NCBI RefSeq assembly: GCF_003286085.1
Contig: NW_020825343.1
Span: forward strand, 1,426,001 to 1,490,000
DNA: 64,000 nt
Direction of reading: 5' to 3'
Source: Drosophila persimilis
Lineage: Eukaryota; Arthropoda; Insecta; Diptera; Drosophilidae
In this document: positions 36,826 to 48,655 of the stretch, in pieces
Position numbering within the stretch: the first letter of the stretch is position 1
Layout: each line of letters begins with the position of its first letter
Made by a program: the position numbers and the translations under genes
The notes under the pieces: generated by a model
The model's database searches: none
Seen by the model: only the letters and a program-made list of their open reading frames with translations
What the model was told of the DNA's origin: nothing

Positions 36826-39609
36826 AGTGGTTGGGGGGGGTAGTGAAAACTTGAAGGCTGTTGAAAAGGTAAGGGGTGGGGGGGTGGAGTGGGGGGTATT
36901 CCTTTCCATGCATTTCGATTGATGGCAAAAAGAGTGTGTGGGGGTGGGTGGCTGTTGGGCGGTTGGGCGGCAGGGCGGGGCGGGCGCGTATAATAAATTT
37001 ATATTTTATTGCCAACAGACACACACACACACACACACACAGACAAGCAGAGAAAAAGTTATAGAATTCTATATGTAATCCACAGATATTCCCGTACGAA
37101 TGAGAATGCATGAGTGGCGGTTGGGGCGGGGGGCCCGGGGGTTGGGGCTGGGTTTGGATGGTTTTTCCTATATATACAAAAATATTGAAAAAACCAACTC
37201 CACAAATATATTCCTTTTTCGTTTTCTCAAGAAGCAACACAAAAAAAAAAAAAACAAAAAAGGAAAAAAAAAATCAATAAATTTTTATAGAAAATTTTGT
37301 AGCCAGCGGAAAAGTTAATTAAATAAATTATTATGTGAATGGGGGGAGGGGGGGGGCACACGATGAGTAATTGGCAAGAAGAAGAGCCGGCAACGAGCAC
37401 TGTGTGGCAGCAACGTCAGCGTCAGCGTCAGCGGAGGCGCCGCAAATTAAATTAAATGAGTTGAAAGAAAGTTGAATGCGCGCACACTTCAGAATTTGTT
37501 TTTGTCGAAGGAAAATTCAGTGGGGGGAAAATACACGCACACACAGTACGGTCTAGGGGGGGGGGGCGGCAAGACGTTCGGAATTGAAAATTTAATTAAT
37601 TAAACATTTTTGAGAGCCACAGAGCAGAGACAGAGAGAGAGCCATAGAGACAGAGCAGCTCGTAATATTTTATTATTATATGAGGGAGAGAGTAAGAGAG
37701 ACAGACGAAGAGGGATAGATGGCTGCCTGAGTCTTGGCGGAAGGCAGGTCACGAGGTTGGGGGCTGTGACTAATGCCCCAGCAGATGTGGATCTCTTCAG
37801 ATCAAAGCCAAGAGTGCGAGGGCCGAGGATGATCCTCAACAGAGCGGCCTGGCATAACCCATTCCCCCAGAGAAGGCCCCCCTCCCCCCCCCCCATTTGT
37901 GCTTTACAGCACACAATAAACTGTTCACACTGCCAGCCATAAGTCAGTGTACATCTAGAGCGGGTTGCAGGTGGGCCTGGGGGGGGGCTTGCCTGGCCTT
38001 CATCATTAACAAAGTGTTTTACATAAAATAGCATTTTTAACGCCATATTCCTTCGTTACATTTGTTACAGTTACTCGTGCCACTCGTGCCACGTTGTTGT
38101 TGTTTTTGTGTGTTTTGGTGCCTGTAAAAAAATGTAAAAATGCTTCCGACTTTTCAATTTCAATTATTCATACGTTTTATGACCTTTTTCCTGCTGCATG
38201 CCACTCGGCATGTACATGTACATGGCTTCACTGTACCCTGGTACAGTGTGCCCTTCTGCCGTTTCTGTAGCGGCGGCGCCTACTTTTCAAATATTTAAGA
38301 CTTGCATTATATTCGTTTCTCTTTTTTATTCCGACGCTGCCGCTGCCGTTGCCGTTGCCTTTCCTGTTTGTGCCTCATGCCACTCCTCGTTGCACATAAT
38401 TTGTATTACGCCCCAACGTGTATATAAAATGCATGGCTACGTGCCTCCTCCCAGCGCGTTGGGGGGGCGTGGCCTGGAACTGGACTTTGAGGCTCCGCAG
38501 AGCCACGGAGCTGCTGGTCAGGCAGGCGGGCGCTTTATAGCCTCCGCCATAGCCATGGCCGCTGCCGCTGCACGTTGCACGTTGCACGAAACGTGCATCA
38601 ATTTTAACTTTTTTTCTTTTCTATGCTCAGGGGAGAGAGGGGGGGAACAGAGGCCTGGCTTTGGATACACTCAAAGAATGATCGTTTGGCCAAGGCCATC
38701 AAATATCGATTAACTTTCGATTAATTCTCGATATTTTGGCCTTAAAGAGAATTTGGTGTAGGGAAAAAAATAAGTATTTCTCACAAAAAAGGTATTTCTT
38801 TTCTTTTCGATTAATTTCGATTAATATTTCGATAACAAATTGCTAAATACACGTACATTTTAGGGTGTATATTAGCTAATCGGGCCTCTAAACTTGTTTT
38901 AAGAACGATTAGGCTATGGCATAAGTCCCATATGTACGATATAGAGCGCCGATCTATGAATTTTTGACTTTCTTCCAACCAAAAACAGGATCTCTGAAGG
39001 GTTTTCAGCAGTTCTAAACAGGAAAAAAGATCTACAAATCGCTTCGATTGCAGTCTCCGATGGAGATCAAGAACCTACCTCATTTCTCTGACGTTCCTCC
39101 AAGCGAGTGTACAGTGGAGAAGAGGGAAACCTCCTTTTCTGCCAGGAGTAGGCCCCGCCCCGCCTTTGGGCTTAACCCTTAAACGGTGCAGCTGATTAAG
39201 ACAGCTTAAGGGTTAAAGTCGGTCTCAATTACAAGGCAGAGTACTGTCTCCCTTCCTAGTTGCCCCCCCATCCCCCCCTACCGCTGAGTTCCTCATAATA
39301 GCAATAAATAAATGGTGGTCCCTCTCTCTCTCCCCCCCACAGCCTTTTGGGGCCATAAAAAGCCGCCAAGACAATGGATCGGGAGGTTCAAAGGGGGGCT
39401 GGGGGGCTGAGGGGGGCTGGGGGGCCCCACTTTGTATACTAATTTGCTTTTTGCATACGAAAAATGTGCTTTTGGTGGGACAGCAGCAGCAGCAGCATTT
39501 ATGGCAAACATAAACTTTTACGGCTCGGGGAAAATGTCGCGAAAAGCCAAACCGAAAAGGAAACGCGACTAACTTCCTTGTTTTCCCATTTTCCCTTTCC
39601 ATTTTCCAG

Positions 39610-39685
39610 GCAAAAATGATCGAAAGCGGCGGCCATGGCGGCTGGATGGGCGCTGCTGCCGCCGCAACAGGCGCTTCTGTGGCGG
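39610..39685 (+). CDS. bab1: Bab1 coding exon 3 (residues 639-664, 76 bp micro-exon)
   Basis: A 76-base exon encoding a Gly/Ala-rich linker (AKMIESGGHGGWMGAAAAA and on to ATGASVA). The acceptor is TTTTCCAG ending at 39609 and the donor is GCGG|GTAAGT at 39686. It enters in phase 0 and leaves one base of a split codon, completed in exon 4. It links the BTB-containing part to the DNA-binding part. The frame is continuous from residue R638 and into the psq exon, which is the main reason for accepting this short exon. Confidence 0.85.
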
Positions 39686-39779
39686 GTAAGTGTTGCACCT
39701 TTGTCCCCCGCCCCCCCCCACCCACCTTCCGTTAGCAGCTAGTTTGCATTCGTGCCTCTCGCCCTCTCTGTCCTTCCAG
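39686..39779 (+). other. bab1: bab1 intron 3 (94 bp)
   Basis: A short intron from GTAAGT to CTTCCAG. The acceptor is followed immediately by a second CAG (39780-39782), forming a NAGNAG tandem site. Inside lies a C-rich tract at about 39705-39722. Confidence 0.85.
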
Positions 39780-40210
39780 CAGACAGCTACCAGTACCAGC
39801 TGCAGTCCATGTGGCAGAAATGCTGGAACACCAACCAGCAGAATCTCGTGCAGCAGCTGCGCTTCCGCGAACGCGGACCCCTGAAGTCGTGGCGCCCCGA
39901 GGCCATGGCCGAGGCCATCTTCAGTGTCCTCAAGGAGGGGCTGTCGCTGTCGCAGGCGGCCCGCAAGTTCGACATCCCGTACCCGACGTTCGTGCTGTAC
40001 GCGAATCGGGTGCACAACATGCTGGGGCCCTCCCTCGACGGCGGCACTGATCCGCGGCCCAAGGCCAGGGGCCGGCCGCAGCGCATCCTCCTGGGCATGT
40101 GGCCCGAGGAGCTCATCCGCAGTGTCATCAAGGCGGTCGTCTTCAGGGACTATCGCGAGATCAAGGAGGACATGGGGGCACATCAGTACGCGAATGGACA
40201 GGCGCATGGC
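39780..40210 (+). CDS. bab1: Bab1 coding exon 4: psq helix-turn-helix and AT-hook (residues 664-807)
   Basis: Encodes the DNA-binding core shared by Bab1 and Bab2, the Bab conserved domain. After YQYQLQSMWQKCWNTNQQNL comes the pipsqueak-type helix-turn-helix at about residues 698-745. It is recognisable from RPEAMAEAIFSVLKEGLSLS and QAARKFDIPYPTF. An AT-hook-like segment follows at about 755-766 (RPKARGRPQRI). The final part (GMWPEELIRSVIKAVVFRDYREIKEDM) is a conserved extension. In the family this region binds A/T-rich DNA containing TA or TAA steps. No stop or gap interrupts it. The exon ends after a complete codon at GGC|GTAAGT (phase 0). Confidence 0.92.
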
Positions 40211-40328
40211 GTAAGTGGAGTCCCATCACCTTTCACTCAATCACTCCTTCAATCGATGGATTCGATGGATCATTTCCCCGTCTAACTGTTTCCTTCCTGC
40301 CGGCGGCTCTTTCTCTTCCTCTCTTTAG
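40211..40328 (+). other. bab1: bab1 intron 4 (118 bp)
   Basis: Runs from GTAAGT to a pyrimidine-rich tract and CTCTTTAG ending at 40328. It separates QAHG from TYIGGG with no change of phase. The contiguous reading of the plus strand hits a stop at 40282-40284, which supports its being an intron. Confidence 0.9.
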
Positions 40329-40979
40329 ACCTACATCGGCGGCGGCACCACTTCCAATGGGTATCACAGTGCCGCAGCCGCCAAGATGGCCGCACAGAAC
40401 GCCGCCTTGGCCCCGCCCGATGCCAGCAGTCCGCTGAGCACCATGACAGAGTCGCTGCGCCGCCAGATCCTGTCGCAGCAGCAGCAGGCGGCCCAGCACC
40501 AGCAGCACCAGCAGCAGGCGCCGCACATGTACAAGTCGCCGGCCTACTTGCAGCGCTCGGAGATCGAGGACCAGGTCTCGGCGGCAGCGGCCGTGGCAGC
40601 AGCGGCAGCCAAGCATCAGCAGAGCGGCGGCGGCGGCGGCGGCGGTGGCGGCGGCCGGGGATCCGAGAATCTGCCCGATCTGACGGCCCTGGGGCTGATG
40701 GGGCTGCCGGGCCTGAACGTCCTGCCGTCGCGCGGTGCCGGCGGCAACGGGGGCGGTGGCGGCGGAGCGGCGGCTCCCTCGAGTGCCGCCAGCTATGCGC
40801 GGGAGCTGACGCGCGAGCGGGAGCGGGATCGGGAGCTCAAGGAGGCCATGCAGGCGCGTCAGTACGGCAACCAGTCGCGCGGCGGCAGCGGTGGCAGCAA
40901 CTCCTCCGCCAAGGCACAGTCGAATCGTCCTGGCGCCGCCTCCCCGTACTCCTCGCACTATGCGAAGCAGCAGCAGCAC

Positions 40980-41011
<32 letters not shown>

Positions 41012-41342
41012 CTCGAAGCAGCAGGAACAGCATCCGAATTACGCGTACAACAAGCGCTTCCTGGAGAGCCTACCGGCGGGCATTGACTTCGAGGCCATTG
41101 CGAACGGCCTGCTCCAGAAGTCGGTGCAGGCCCAGAACAAGAGTCCACGCTTCGAGGACTTCTTTCCGGGGCCAGGGGGGCCGCAGGACATGAGCGAGCT
41201 CTTTGTCAATTCCGATGCGGCGGCGGCGGCGGCGGCAGCAGCAGCGGCAGCCGCGGCCTATGCCCCCGTCCGCGAGTCCCCCCTGATGAAGATCAAGCTC
41301 GAGCAGCAGCAGCATGCCACAGAGCTGCCGCACGAGGATTGA
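40329..41342 (+). CDS. bab1: Bab1 coding exon 5: low-complexity C-terminal region (residues 808-1144)
   Basis: Encodes the C-terminal 337 residues and the TGA stop at 41340-41342. It opens with TYIGGGTTSNGYHSAAAAK, a sequence I associate with the end of the Bab conserved region. Next come Gln/His-rich stretches, a Gly run (about 907-917), an Arg/Glu-rich helix-like segment (ARELTRERERDRELKEAMQ), a Gln tract (about 1020-1043) and an Ala tract (about 1104-1117). The tail PLMKIKLEQQQHATELPHED contains a SUMO consensus IKLE at 1129-1132. The whole protein of 1,144 residues is longer than melanogaster Bab1 as I remember it (about 970). The excess is probably in homopolymer and linker regions rather than in the domains. 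Confidence 0.9.
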
Positions 41343-42350
41343 GGGCGGCCTGGGGACCGCGCGCGGGCGAGAGGAGAGGCAATGGAATGTTTTTGGACTG
41401 CTACTTGAAGAAAACCCCCCAACGTTTTTTTTTCTTAGATTTTAATTGAAAATCATGGTTTTTTTTTTGTCGGCTAGGATCTAGAGGATATACAGATATA
41501 TATGCGTATAGGATATAGGATATATAGAGGATTCTTAAAGAGGTATACAAAAAAAAAGTATTAAACAAAATGTAATCTTAAAGGACACCAAAACAGGATC
41601 CCCCCCATCACCATCCCCACCATGCACACACACACACACACACACACATACATACTTCGGTACTTTCCTTTAAGGATAGGATCTCTCGTGTTTTTTTTTT
41701 TGGTTTGTTTACGTATTTATTTTTTTGATTGATTCGATTGATTGATATGATTGGATTGGATTGGATTGGATTGCCTTTTTGTTGCCACGCATCGTACGAG
41801 AGTGAAGAAATAATTATGAATTAAATAGAGCTAAGGATACGAAAGAGAGAGACTTGTGCATTTCTTAAATGTAGATTAAAATTAGTTTAAAAACTCATTC
41901 ACACGCACACTAACAGACACACACACCATTGAATAATCTACAATATAATATATATACACATATAAATGTCTAGATACATATACACATATAAAAGATACAT
42001 CTACATAAACTATCTACAATTATACGGATATGATATGATATATATATACGATATATATCGTACATCAATTAATGGAATTCCCCCCGATGTAAATAATGTA
42101 CAAATTTCCCAATTAGCTTTAGGCTTTTTTTCATCTCTAGATCATAGATACACACTTGACAGATACAAAAGTATCTAAGGGCGGCGCATTGACATCTATT
42201 GAATGCTCACCCCCACAAAAGCACATGCACACGCCCCCTACTACACGCCCACACACACGCACACTCGCACACACACACGCACACACACACACACACGACT
42301 GTATCTATTGTGAGTGCAACTAATATTAAATAAAAAATTTTTTTTTTATT
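41343..42350 (+). other. bab1: bab1 3'UTR
   Basis: AT-rich sequence after the stop codon with GATT repeats (about 41745-41772), CA repeats (41630-41648 and 42250-42296) and no long frame. It contains a perfect Pumilio motif TGTAAATA at 42088-42095 and a perfect Brd box AGCTTTA at 42115-42121. Possible early poly(A) signals ATTAAA lie at 41560-41565 and 41820-41825. The best distal AATAAA is at 42329-42334. The end is estimated 15-30 bases past that signal. Confidence 0.6.
42329..42334 (+). terminator. bab1: Candidate polyadenylation signal AATAAA
   Basis: AATAAA followed within 10 bases by a T-rich tract, about 1 kb past the stop codon. Further AATAAA copies at 42455-42485 could act as alternates. 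Confidence 0.5.
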
Positions 42351-44801
42351 ACCATAATTATTATTATTAACGTCTATCCAATGGAAAGCAGAGATGCAGC
42401 TGCATAAGGCATTCTCTTCAGAGTTTTAGGTAAAGCCGTAAATTATAAATCAACAATAAATACAAATAAAAACAAAGAAATAAAACCACAAATGCAAAAC
42501 TAAATGTAAAACGTGAAAATGTTTGTCTTTTCTTTACCAAGGGAGGGGGGAAGGCAGGAGCCTGACAGATCTTAAATGATTGAAAGGTTCGATGATATAT
42601 GGCTGATTGCTGGGTGGAAAGAGGTTCCTGGGCTGGAAGTGCTGGAGCTACGGGACAGGCACACAATCTTCTAGAATCAATCTTAAAGATTGAAGGAAAG
42701 TTCAAGGGAATCCCTGCCAAAATATGGCATCAAAAGAAGCAGTGGGGAGATTATACAGTTTACCCCAAAGAAAACTCCAACAGATGGGAGAAAAATGAAG
42801 TTAATTCCTTGGAAATTTCGATAAAACATGGCTGAAAACCCTAAAGCAAAGGACATTCCGAAGTGCCGCAGTTCCAGTTTGAAGTTCCGAATGAATGTGA
42901 GACAGGGACTAGCGATTAATGAGACCAATCTATAAGAAGTTCGTATGCCTTTGGCACGTATCGGAAGTATCTAAAGATCTGCAATGCGCTAGAACCAATA
43001 AAAGATGCTTGCTGCCACAAAAGCAGATCTCATTCATAGTTTTTACCAATTGAGGGTTAGGCTAAGGACCAGAAAAGGCTCATCATGGCAGGGAAAGAGC
43101 TGGCTCTGTGTCTGGGTGAAATGTTGTAGAAACTCTGGTCTTCCCTCTTCCATCCATGGACCCTTTCAACGACCTACCTTGACAGTTTTTGGGTCAAGTT
43201 AAAGCTCTCACTCCGCCCACCAGCCGTGGCACCATTGTGTGCCACTAAGTAGACCGATACGGCTGCCCCCGCACACCCTCGAAGGGGGGCAGGGCAAGGG
43301 CAACAACCGAAAGAGTGAGAACACTCCACACTCCTTTTCTGTCTCTCTCCCACACAAAGACAGAGGGAAGCCTCAAGGTCAAGTGGCAAAGTGAAAGCAA
43401 CGTCAAGCATTCCATGTTGCCCCATGGCCCGTGGCCCGTGGCCCATGCCCCATTGTCCTTGTTGTTGCTGTTGTTGTTGTTGGACGAAAGAAAACAATTA
43501 CTTTGGCACTTAACAGCTTAACACATCACTTTACACTTTACACTTGATGCAAAACTCTCTGCCACTGGACTCCAGTCGCCCCGTCTCCCCGTGTCCCCGC
43601 CTCGGACTCCAGTCTCCAGTCTCCCCTCTGCAGTCTCTGTGGTCCTTTGGTCCTGCTCTCAAACATCCTTAACTGCAAACTGCAGATAAATAGAAGAGAA
43701 GGCCAGAAGCCAAAGTCACAGCCAGAGCCAGAGCCAGCGCCAGAGCCATAGCCAAAAGCAGGCGGCAGGCGGCAGGAGGCGTGGCAAGGATAGCAGGGAC
43801 GTACATTTGTAATGCTCTCAAGGTCATTCCGTAGGAGTTGTGGCAGCAACGGCTGTGTGCCACTGCTAATGCCAGTGGCTGTGGCAACTCCCAAGCAAAA
43901 CCTGGGTCTCGACTCGACTGGAGGGGAGCCCAAGTGGCTTTCATCTTGTGAGACACCCACCCTGCCACACACACACACAGGCACACACACAGACAGACGG
44001 GGGGTGGGCGGCTGTGGCAACCAAAAGGGTCGAGAGAGTCGTCTCGGGTCTCGGTTCGGTCAGCCTTGAATGCGACCCACAAACAACTTCCTTCCTTCCA
44101 CAGCAGCAGCAGCAGCAGCAGCTTGCCACGGCCTGTGGTTGCCACTGCTGTCTGTCTTCCTTGTGTTCCTCGTCTCCGTCTCCGTTTGCGTCTCCTGCTC
44201 CTGCTGCTGCCACTCCTCTGCTGTGTGTCTGTGTGTCTGGAAGTTAAGCAGCATTTTGCGGCTGCTTGTAGCCCAAAATCCTGGGCTGTCTCTCCCTCTC
44301 TCTCTCTCTCTGTCTGCCTCTTCGCTGTGGCAGCCACAACTCGGCCGTTAGCCGTCTTGACAAGTGCTTTGGCAGCCCTTAACCCACTGAGAGCCACAGA
44401 GGCTTTCACGGACATTAGCTGAGTGCCCTTCTAAGCGTATTATGGCGTAGGACTCCAGCGGGCTGCAGCTTCCGCTTGAATCCTCTGGCAGGAAGTCGAA
44501 GCCCTTGATACCCTGGGCTGCGCCTGGGTTGCGGGCATCTCCTTGGGTTAAAAAGTGCAACAAAATCGGCTTTCTGGAGCCGGGGCCGTGCCCCAAGTTG
44601 CCTGCTTGCTGCTGCACTCGAGAAATTACAGATAATTTGTTAAATATGTGGCACAACGGCAGCATGTGGAGATTTCGGGGCAAGACCAAAAGCGAAAGTG
44701 CACACAGAGGAGGAGAGGGGGAGAGACGTCTCCTGCTTCCTGCTTGCTGCTGCTGCTCTTTCCTTATCCTGCTGCTTCCTTCCTGCCTCGTGCCGTTGCC
44801 C

Positions 44802-44805
<4 letters not shown>

Positions 44806-44847
<42 letters not shown>
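44806..44847 (+). repeat. CTG trinucleotide microsatellite
   Basis: About 14 uninterrupted CTG units. Confidence 0.95.
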
Positions 44848-44850
<3 letters not shown>

Positions 44851-45344
44851 TCTTGCAACATGGTTGTGTCCTTGTCGTCGACTTGAACACTGAGTCGGTC
44901 ACAGAGTCGTGCCACAGAGCCAGAGCCAGAGCCAGAGCCAGAGATGGAGACCCTGTGGAGGAGGAGGAGGCGGCTGAAGTGGCAGGAGTGGCAGGAGTCT
45001 GGCAAGAGTCGAGAGTCAAGAGTCGAGACATTTTGCCAGACACTTTTGCCTCTGCCACCCTGCCACACGGCCGCCGCTCTGTGTTGCCTCCGCCTCCATG
45101 AGGGGCATTCCTCAAGGTTGTTTCAATTTTACTTTAGTCCTGAATGGGCGTGCCAGTGTGCTGTGTGTGTGCTGTGTGTGTGTGCCACATGTGGCAAGCT
45201 ATTAAAGAAGAGACTGCCTGCCACACACATGTGGCCGTATGTGTGTGTGTGTGCGTCAAGGCAGGAAGCTGTTGATAGTGTAATGTGGCAACATTATTTG
45301 CTTGATTGCTTTATTTTACGCAAAAGGTGTTTGTGGCTTGACAC

Positions 45345-45375
<31 letters not shown>

Positions 45376-45801
45376 ACATGTGGCACACAATTATTCACTT
45401 ATTCCGAGAGAGAGAGAGAGAAAGAAACGTCTTCCGATGTGGCAGCTTCTCCCTCTCTCTCCCTCTCTCGCCGCTCAAACGTTTTGCTTAAGTAAATGTT
45501 TGACCTGTTGAAATTTTCTATACATTTATTAGCTCACTTCACTGATGTTGCATGCCCCATCCCCCCCCTTTGCCCCCCTCCCTGTGCGCCAGCATGTGCG
45601 TGTCTGGCATCTACGACATTTGCCCCGAAAAATAAATTCAAAGAAAATATTTTCTGTAAATAGGCTTTCTCCTGCTGCCGCCTCTGCCCCTGCCCCTGCC
45701 TCTGCCTCTGCTGCCGTTGCTGTTGCTGTTTGTGGCATAAGAAAGCAATTGAGAGATTTATTCGGATATAATGCACTTGTGGTCTTTCTGGTCAATGGAC
45801 A

Positions 45802-45802
<1 letters not shown>

Positions 45803-45838
<36 letters not shown>
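45803..45838 (+). repeat. AC dinucleotide microsatellite
   Basis: 18 uninterrupted AC units followed by GGAGAC hexamers. Confidence 0.95.
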
Positions 45839-45841
<3 letters not shown>

Positions 45842-46866
45842 GACGGAGACGGAGACGGAAGGATGTGACGACAGGCTGAAGAGTCTGGCCTGAAGATTCT
45901 GCTTCGATTCTTGGCTTTGTGGCAGACGTGTGTGCGTGTGTGTGAAAGTGTGAAAATTCCCTAAGGATGCTTTTGCTGCATAATTGCATGCGATTTATTG
46001 GCATTGCCACAGCATTTAGGGGTGAGGTTGGGGGCAGGGCAGGGCAGGGCAATCGAAAGTGAAATTTGTTTCTTTTTCTGGGTAATTCTTGGGCCGGGTG
46101 CAGGGCAGAGTGAGGCGCCCGGGGAGGGGCATGGGCATGTTGCCAACCGACCGATGAGCGCTGCTGTAAGACGCGCCAGACGAACCTTGGAAGCTAGCTC
46201 TCCCTCGCCCTCTCTCTCCCTCTCTCTCTGGGGACTTTGGAGAGTAAGAGGAGATGCTCTGCGGAAGGCCGATGGCCGCTGCCGCATGACGCGTGATACG
46301 TGTAGTCTTGAGCTGCATTCTTGGACCTCCCTGGCTCTATGGCTCTTCCCCTTTCCTTCGCTCTTTTCAGATTGTATTCCAAAGATACATAGATACACTG
46401 TTGGAGGGCTAGATACTTCTAATCCCCAGAGATCTCCAACAACAACAAAAAACCGTCTGCCATCGCACTCAAAGATAAAATGCACAAATCAAACAAAAAC
46501 TTCTATGCATACACCGCCTGTGCGCGTCCTGGGCGTCCTTCCTGCATATCCTTCATCCTTTTGCCAATATTTTAATTAAAAATTCAATTTTAATCAATGC
46601 ATTAGCAAAATGTCTCGCTCTCAAGAGCAGCGCAGCGGCGGCGGAGGAGAGAAGATAAATGTGGAAACAGTGTAACGAGGTAGCAGGACCCAGCAGCCAG
46701 CAGCCAGGACCCAGGACCTAGGACCCACGTAGAACAGTGCAAGGGGCAAAGGGGGGGCTTTAGAGGGATCCTCTGCTGCTGCTGCAAAAAACACAAGTTT
46801 TATGCGACGTCGAGTTTTGAGCATTGAAAAATAATAAAAAGAGCGCAATCGAGGAAATAAAAAATA

Positions 46867-46897
<31 letters not shown>

Positions 46898-48034
46898 TGA
46901 GACTCCTGTGTTGTATATACAACATGCAACAGCGTGGGGGAGGGGAGGGGAGGGGTAAGGGGCAGCGCTAGAAATGACAAAAAAAAATATGTTGCCGCCG
47001 CACACACTCGAAACCAATAACGAAGGAAAAAATCTATGGAAAAGTAGCCAGGACCTGGCCGCCCCCCCCCTCCCCACACACACAAGGGGGTATTTGTATG
47101 TGGCACATAGTGTAAGTGTGTAAGTGTGTGTGTGTGTGTGTGTGTGTGTGCGGCATGTGTCTGTAAAATGTGTTGCATTTTTATTATAACTTGAAAAACG
47201 TTGATAACTCCGCCTACGAGTAGCAGAACGAGTAGGAGGACGAGTAGGAGAACGAGTAGGAGGACGAGTAGCAGAACGAGTAGGAGGACGAGTGCGAGTG
47301 CGAGTGAGTATTCCTCCAACGAATGTACGCGACACGTATACGTATACGTAACGAAAACGAAACGAAAGCAAACGTAACGGTAGTGGCAGTGGAGTGTGGA
47401 GCCCATCGGAGAGACGATGGGTGGCATGGAAACAAAAAAACAACGAGGAGGAACGCAATCTGCAGGAACAGGCAGGCAGCATCGTGGGGCATACAGAATA
47501 CATTCGATTGAATTTAATATGCATGCATACAATGGCAGAAGCAGCAGCAGAAGCAGCAGCAGCAGCACACATGGACATGGGGCATGAACATGGGGACTGG
47601 CAGCAGCAGCAGCAGCAGCACCAGAGAAGATGGGAGTCTGGGTGTCTGGGTGTCTGGTGTGGTGGCAGGAAGCCTGGAACATCCTCGTAGTCGTAGTCCT
47701 AGTCCTAGTCCTGTCGTTGCTGTCGTTGTTGTTATTTTTAGGCCCTGATTTCCCTATGTATTCGTGGGCCAGTGTGTGCAGCATCAAAAAGCATCAGCAA
47801 CAGCAACAGCAACAGCAGTGGGAGCATTCGATGGCGATGGCGATGGCGCTGGCTTAGGCCAAAAGTGCGAGACAGAAGAAAAGCAACGTCGATGGCGACG
47901 ACGACTCCAAACGATTGGCGACATTGGGCGACTGCTTTTTGGATGCCTTTTTGCTGCGTTTCATAGTCGATGCGATACACTGAGAGAAATCATAGAGGGA
48001 GTGGGAGGAAGGCAGCAGAAAGCCCAAAATTCAT

Positions 48035-48655
48035 GGCACAAAAACAAATATTTTGGTATTCAAACAATTTGAAATTTCCATTAATTTTTAATTAATAATA
48101 GAAGGCATAGAAAATGAAGCTTTTACATAAACAAATTTTTTATCTTGAAAAAAAAATGTTTTTAAATTTAAATAAAAGATAAATTTAAAAAAGATTTTAT
48201 ATGTAAAAAAAATAAAAAAAAACCTATAGAAACCTTAAATCTAGTAACAAAAAAAAAGTTTTGATATTCAACAAATTTGAAATTTCCATTAATTTTTAAT
48301 AATAGAAGCTATACAAAATTAAGCTTCCACATACAACAAATTGTTTATCTTAAACAATTTTTTTTTTTAATTGAAATAAAAGAAAATTAAAAAAAAAATT
48401 TAAATGAAAACAAAAAATAAAAAAACTTTTAGAAACCTTAAATTTAGTAACAAACAAAAAAGTTTTGGTATTTAAAAAATTAGAAATTTCCATTTATCTG
48501 CAGTAATAGAAGGTATAGAAAATTAAGATTTAAAATAAATAAAATTTTGTATCATACAAAAATTAATTTTTTTTTTAAATTTAAATGTAAAAAATATTTT
48601 TAAAAAATGTATGTTTAAAAAAAAATAAAAAACCTTAAATCTAGTAATATTCCCT
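48035..48655. repeat. AT-rich tandem triplication, about 205-bp period
   Basis: Three diverged copies of a unit containing TTTTGGTATTCAAACAATTT, then GAAATTTCCATTAATTTTTA and AATAGAAGG. The marker GAAATTTCC falls at 48071, 48279 and 48483, giving periods of 208 and 204 bp. Copies differ by small indels in A/T runs. Confidence 0.88.

Larger units (their letters stand above)
17235..39609 (+). other. bab1: bab1 intron 2 (22.4 kb)
   Basis: Starts with GTAAGT and ends with TTTTCCAG at 39609; both splice sites join phase 0 codons. The intron is a mosaic of microsatellites, long G/C homopolymers and AT-rich islands, and none of its open frames resembles a protein. In D. melanogaster the corresponding large intron of bab1 contains abdominal enhancers (the anterior and dimorphic elements). 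By position this intron is therefore where their counterparts should lie. Specific candidate blocks are listed separately. Confidence 0.85.
11712..42350 (+). other. bab1: bab1 transcription unit (five exons, one noncoding)
   Basis: This is the only gene I can support in the window. Inferred exons are about 11712-12070 (noncoding), 15201-17234, 39610-39685, 39780-40210 and 40329 to about 42350. The four introns are about 3.1 kb, 22.4 kb, 94 bp and 118 bp. Introns 2, 3 and 4 begin with GTAAGT, and the acceptors are preceded by pyrimidine tracts. The joined coding sequence is 3,435 nt (1,144 residues plus stop) and stays in frame through every junction. Bab proteins are nuclear BTB/psq transcription factors. 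In D. melanogaster they act in ovary terminal filaments, tarsal segmentation and sex-specific abdominal pigmentation. Coding exons are firm; the 5' and 3' ends are estimates. Confidence 0.85.
42351..48040. other. 3' flanking DNA, no gene seen
   Basis: Contains an ordinary-composition stretch at 42540-43200, CAG/CTG tracts (44102-44121, 44806-44847) and CA runs (45343-45371, 45803-45838). A TG run lies at 47121-47151 and GAGTAGGAGGAC-type repeats at 47214-47295. Frames of 100-390 codons here are translations of CT-rich or CTG repeats and their complements. Confidence 0.55.

Noticed and set aside
40233-41033. 266-codon minus-strand Leu/Ala-rich frame
   Set aside because: Complement of the CAG-rich bab1 exon 5.
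46621-47787. 388-codon minus-strand frame
   Set aside because: Leu/Thr/His repeats arise from CAG, CA and GAGTAG microsatellites; no domain.
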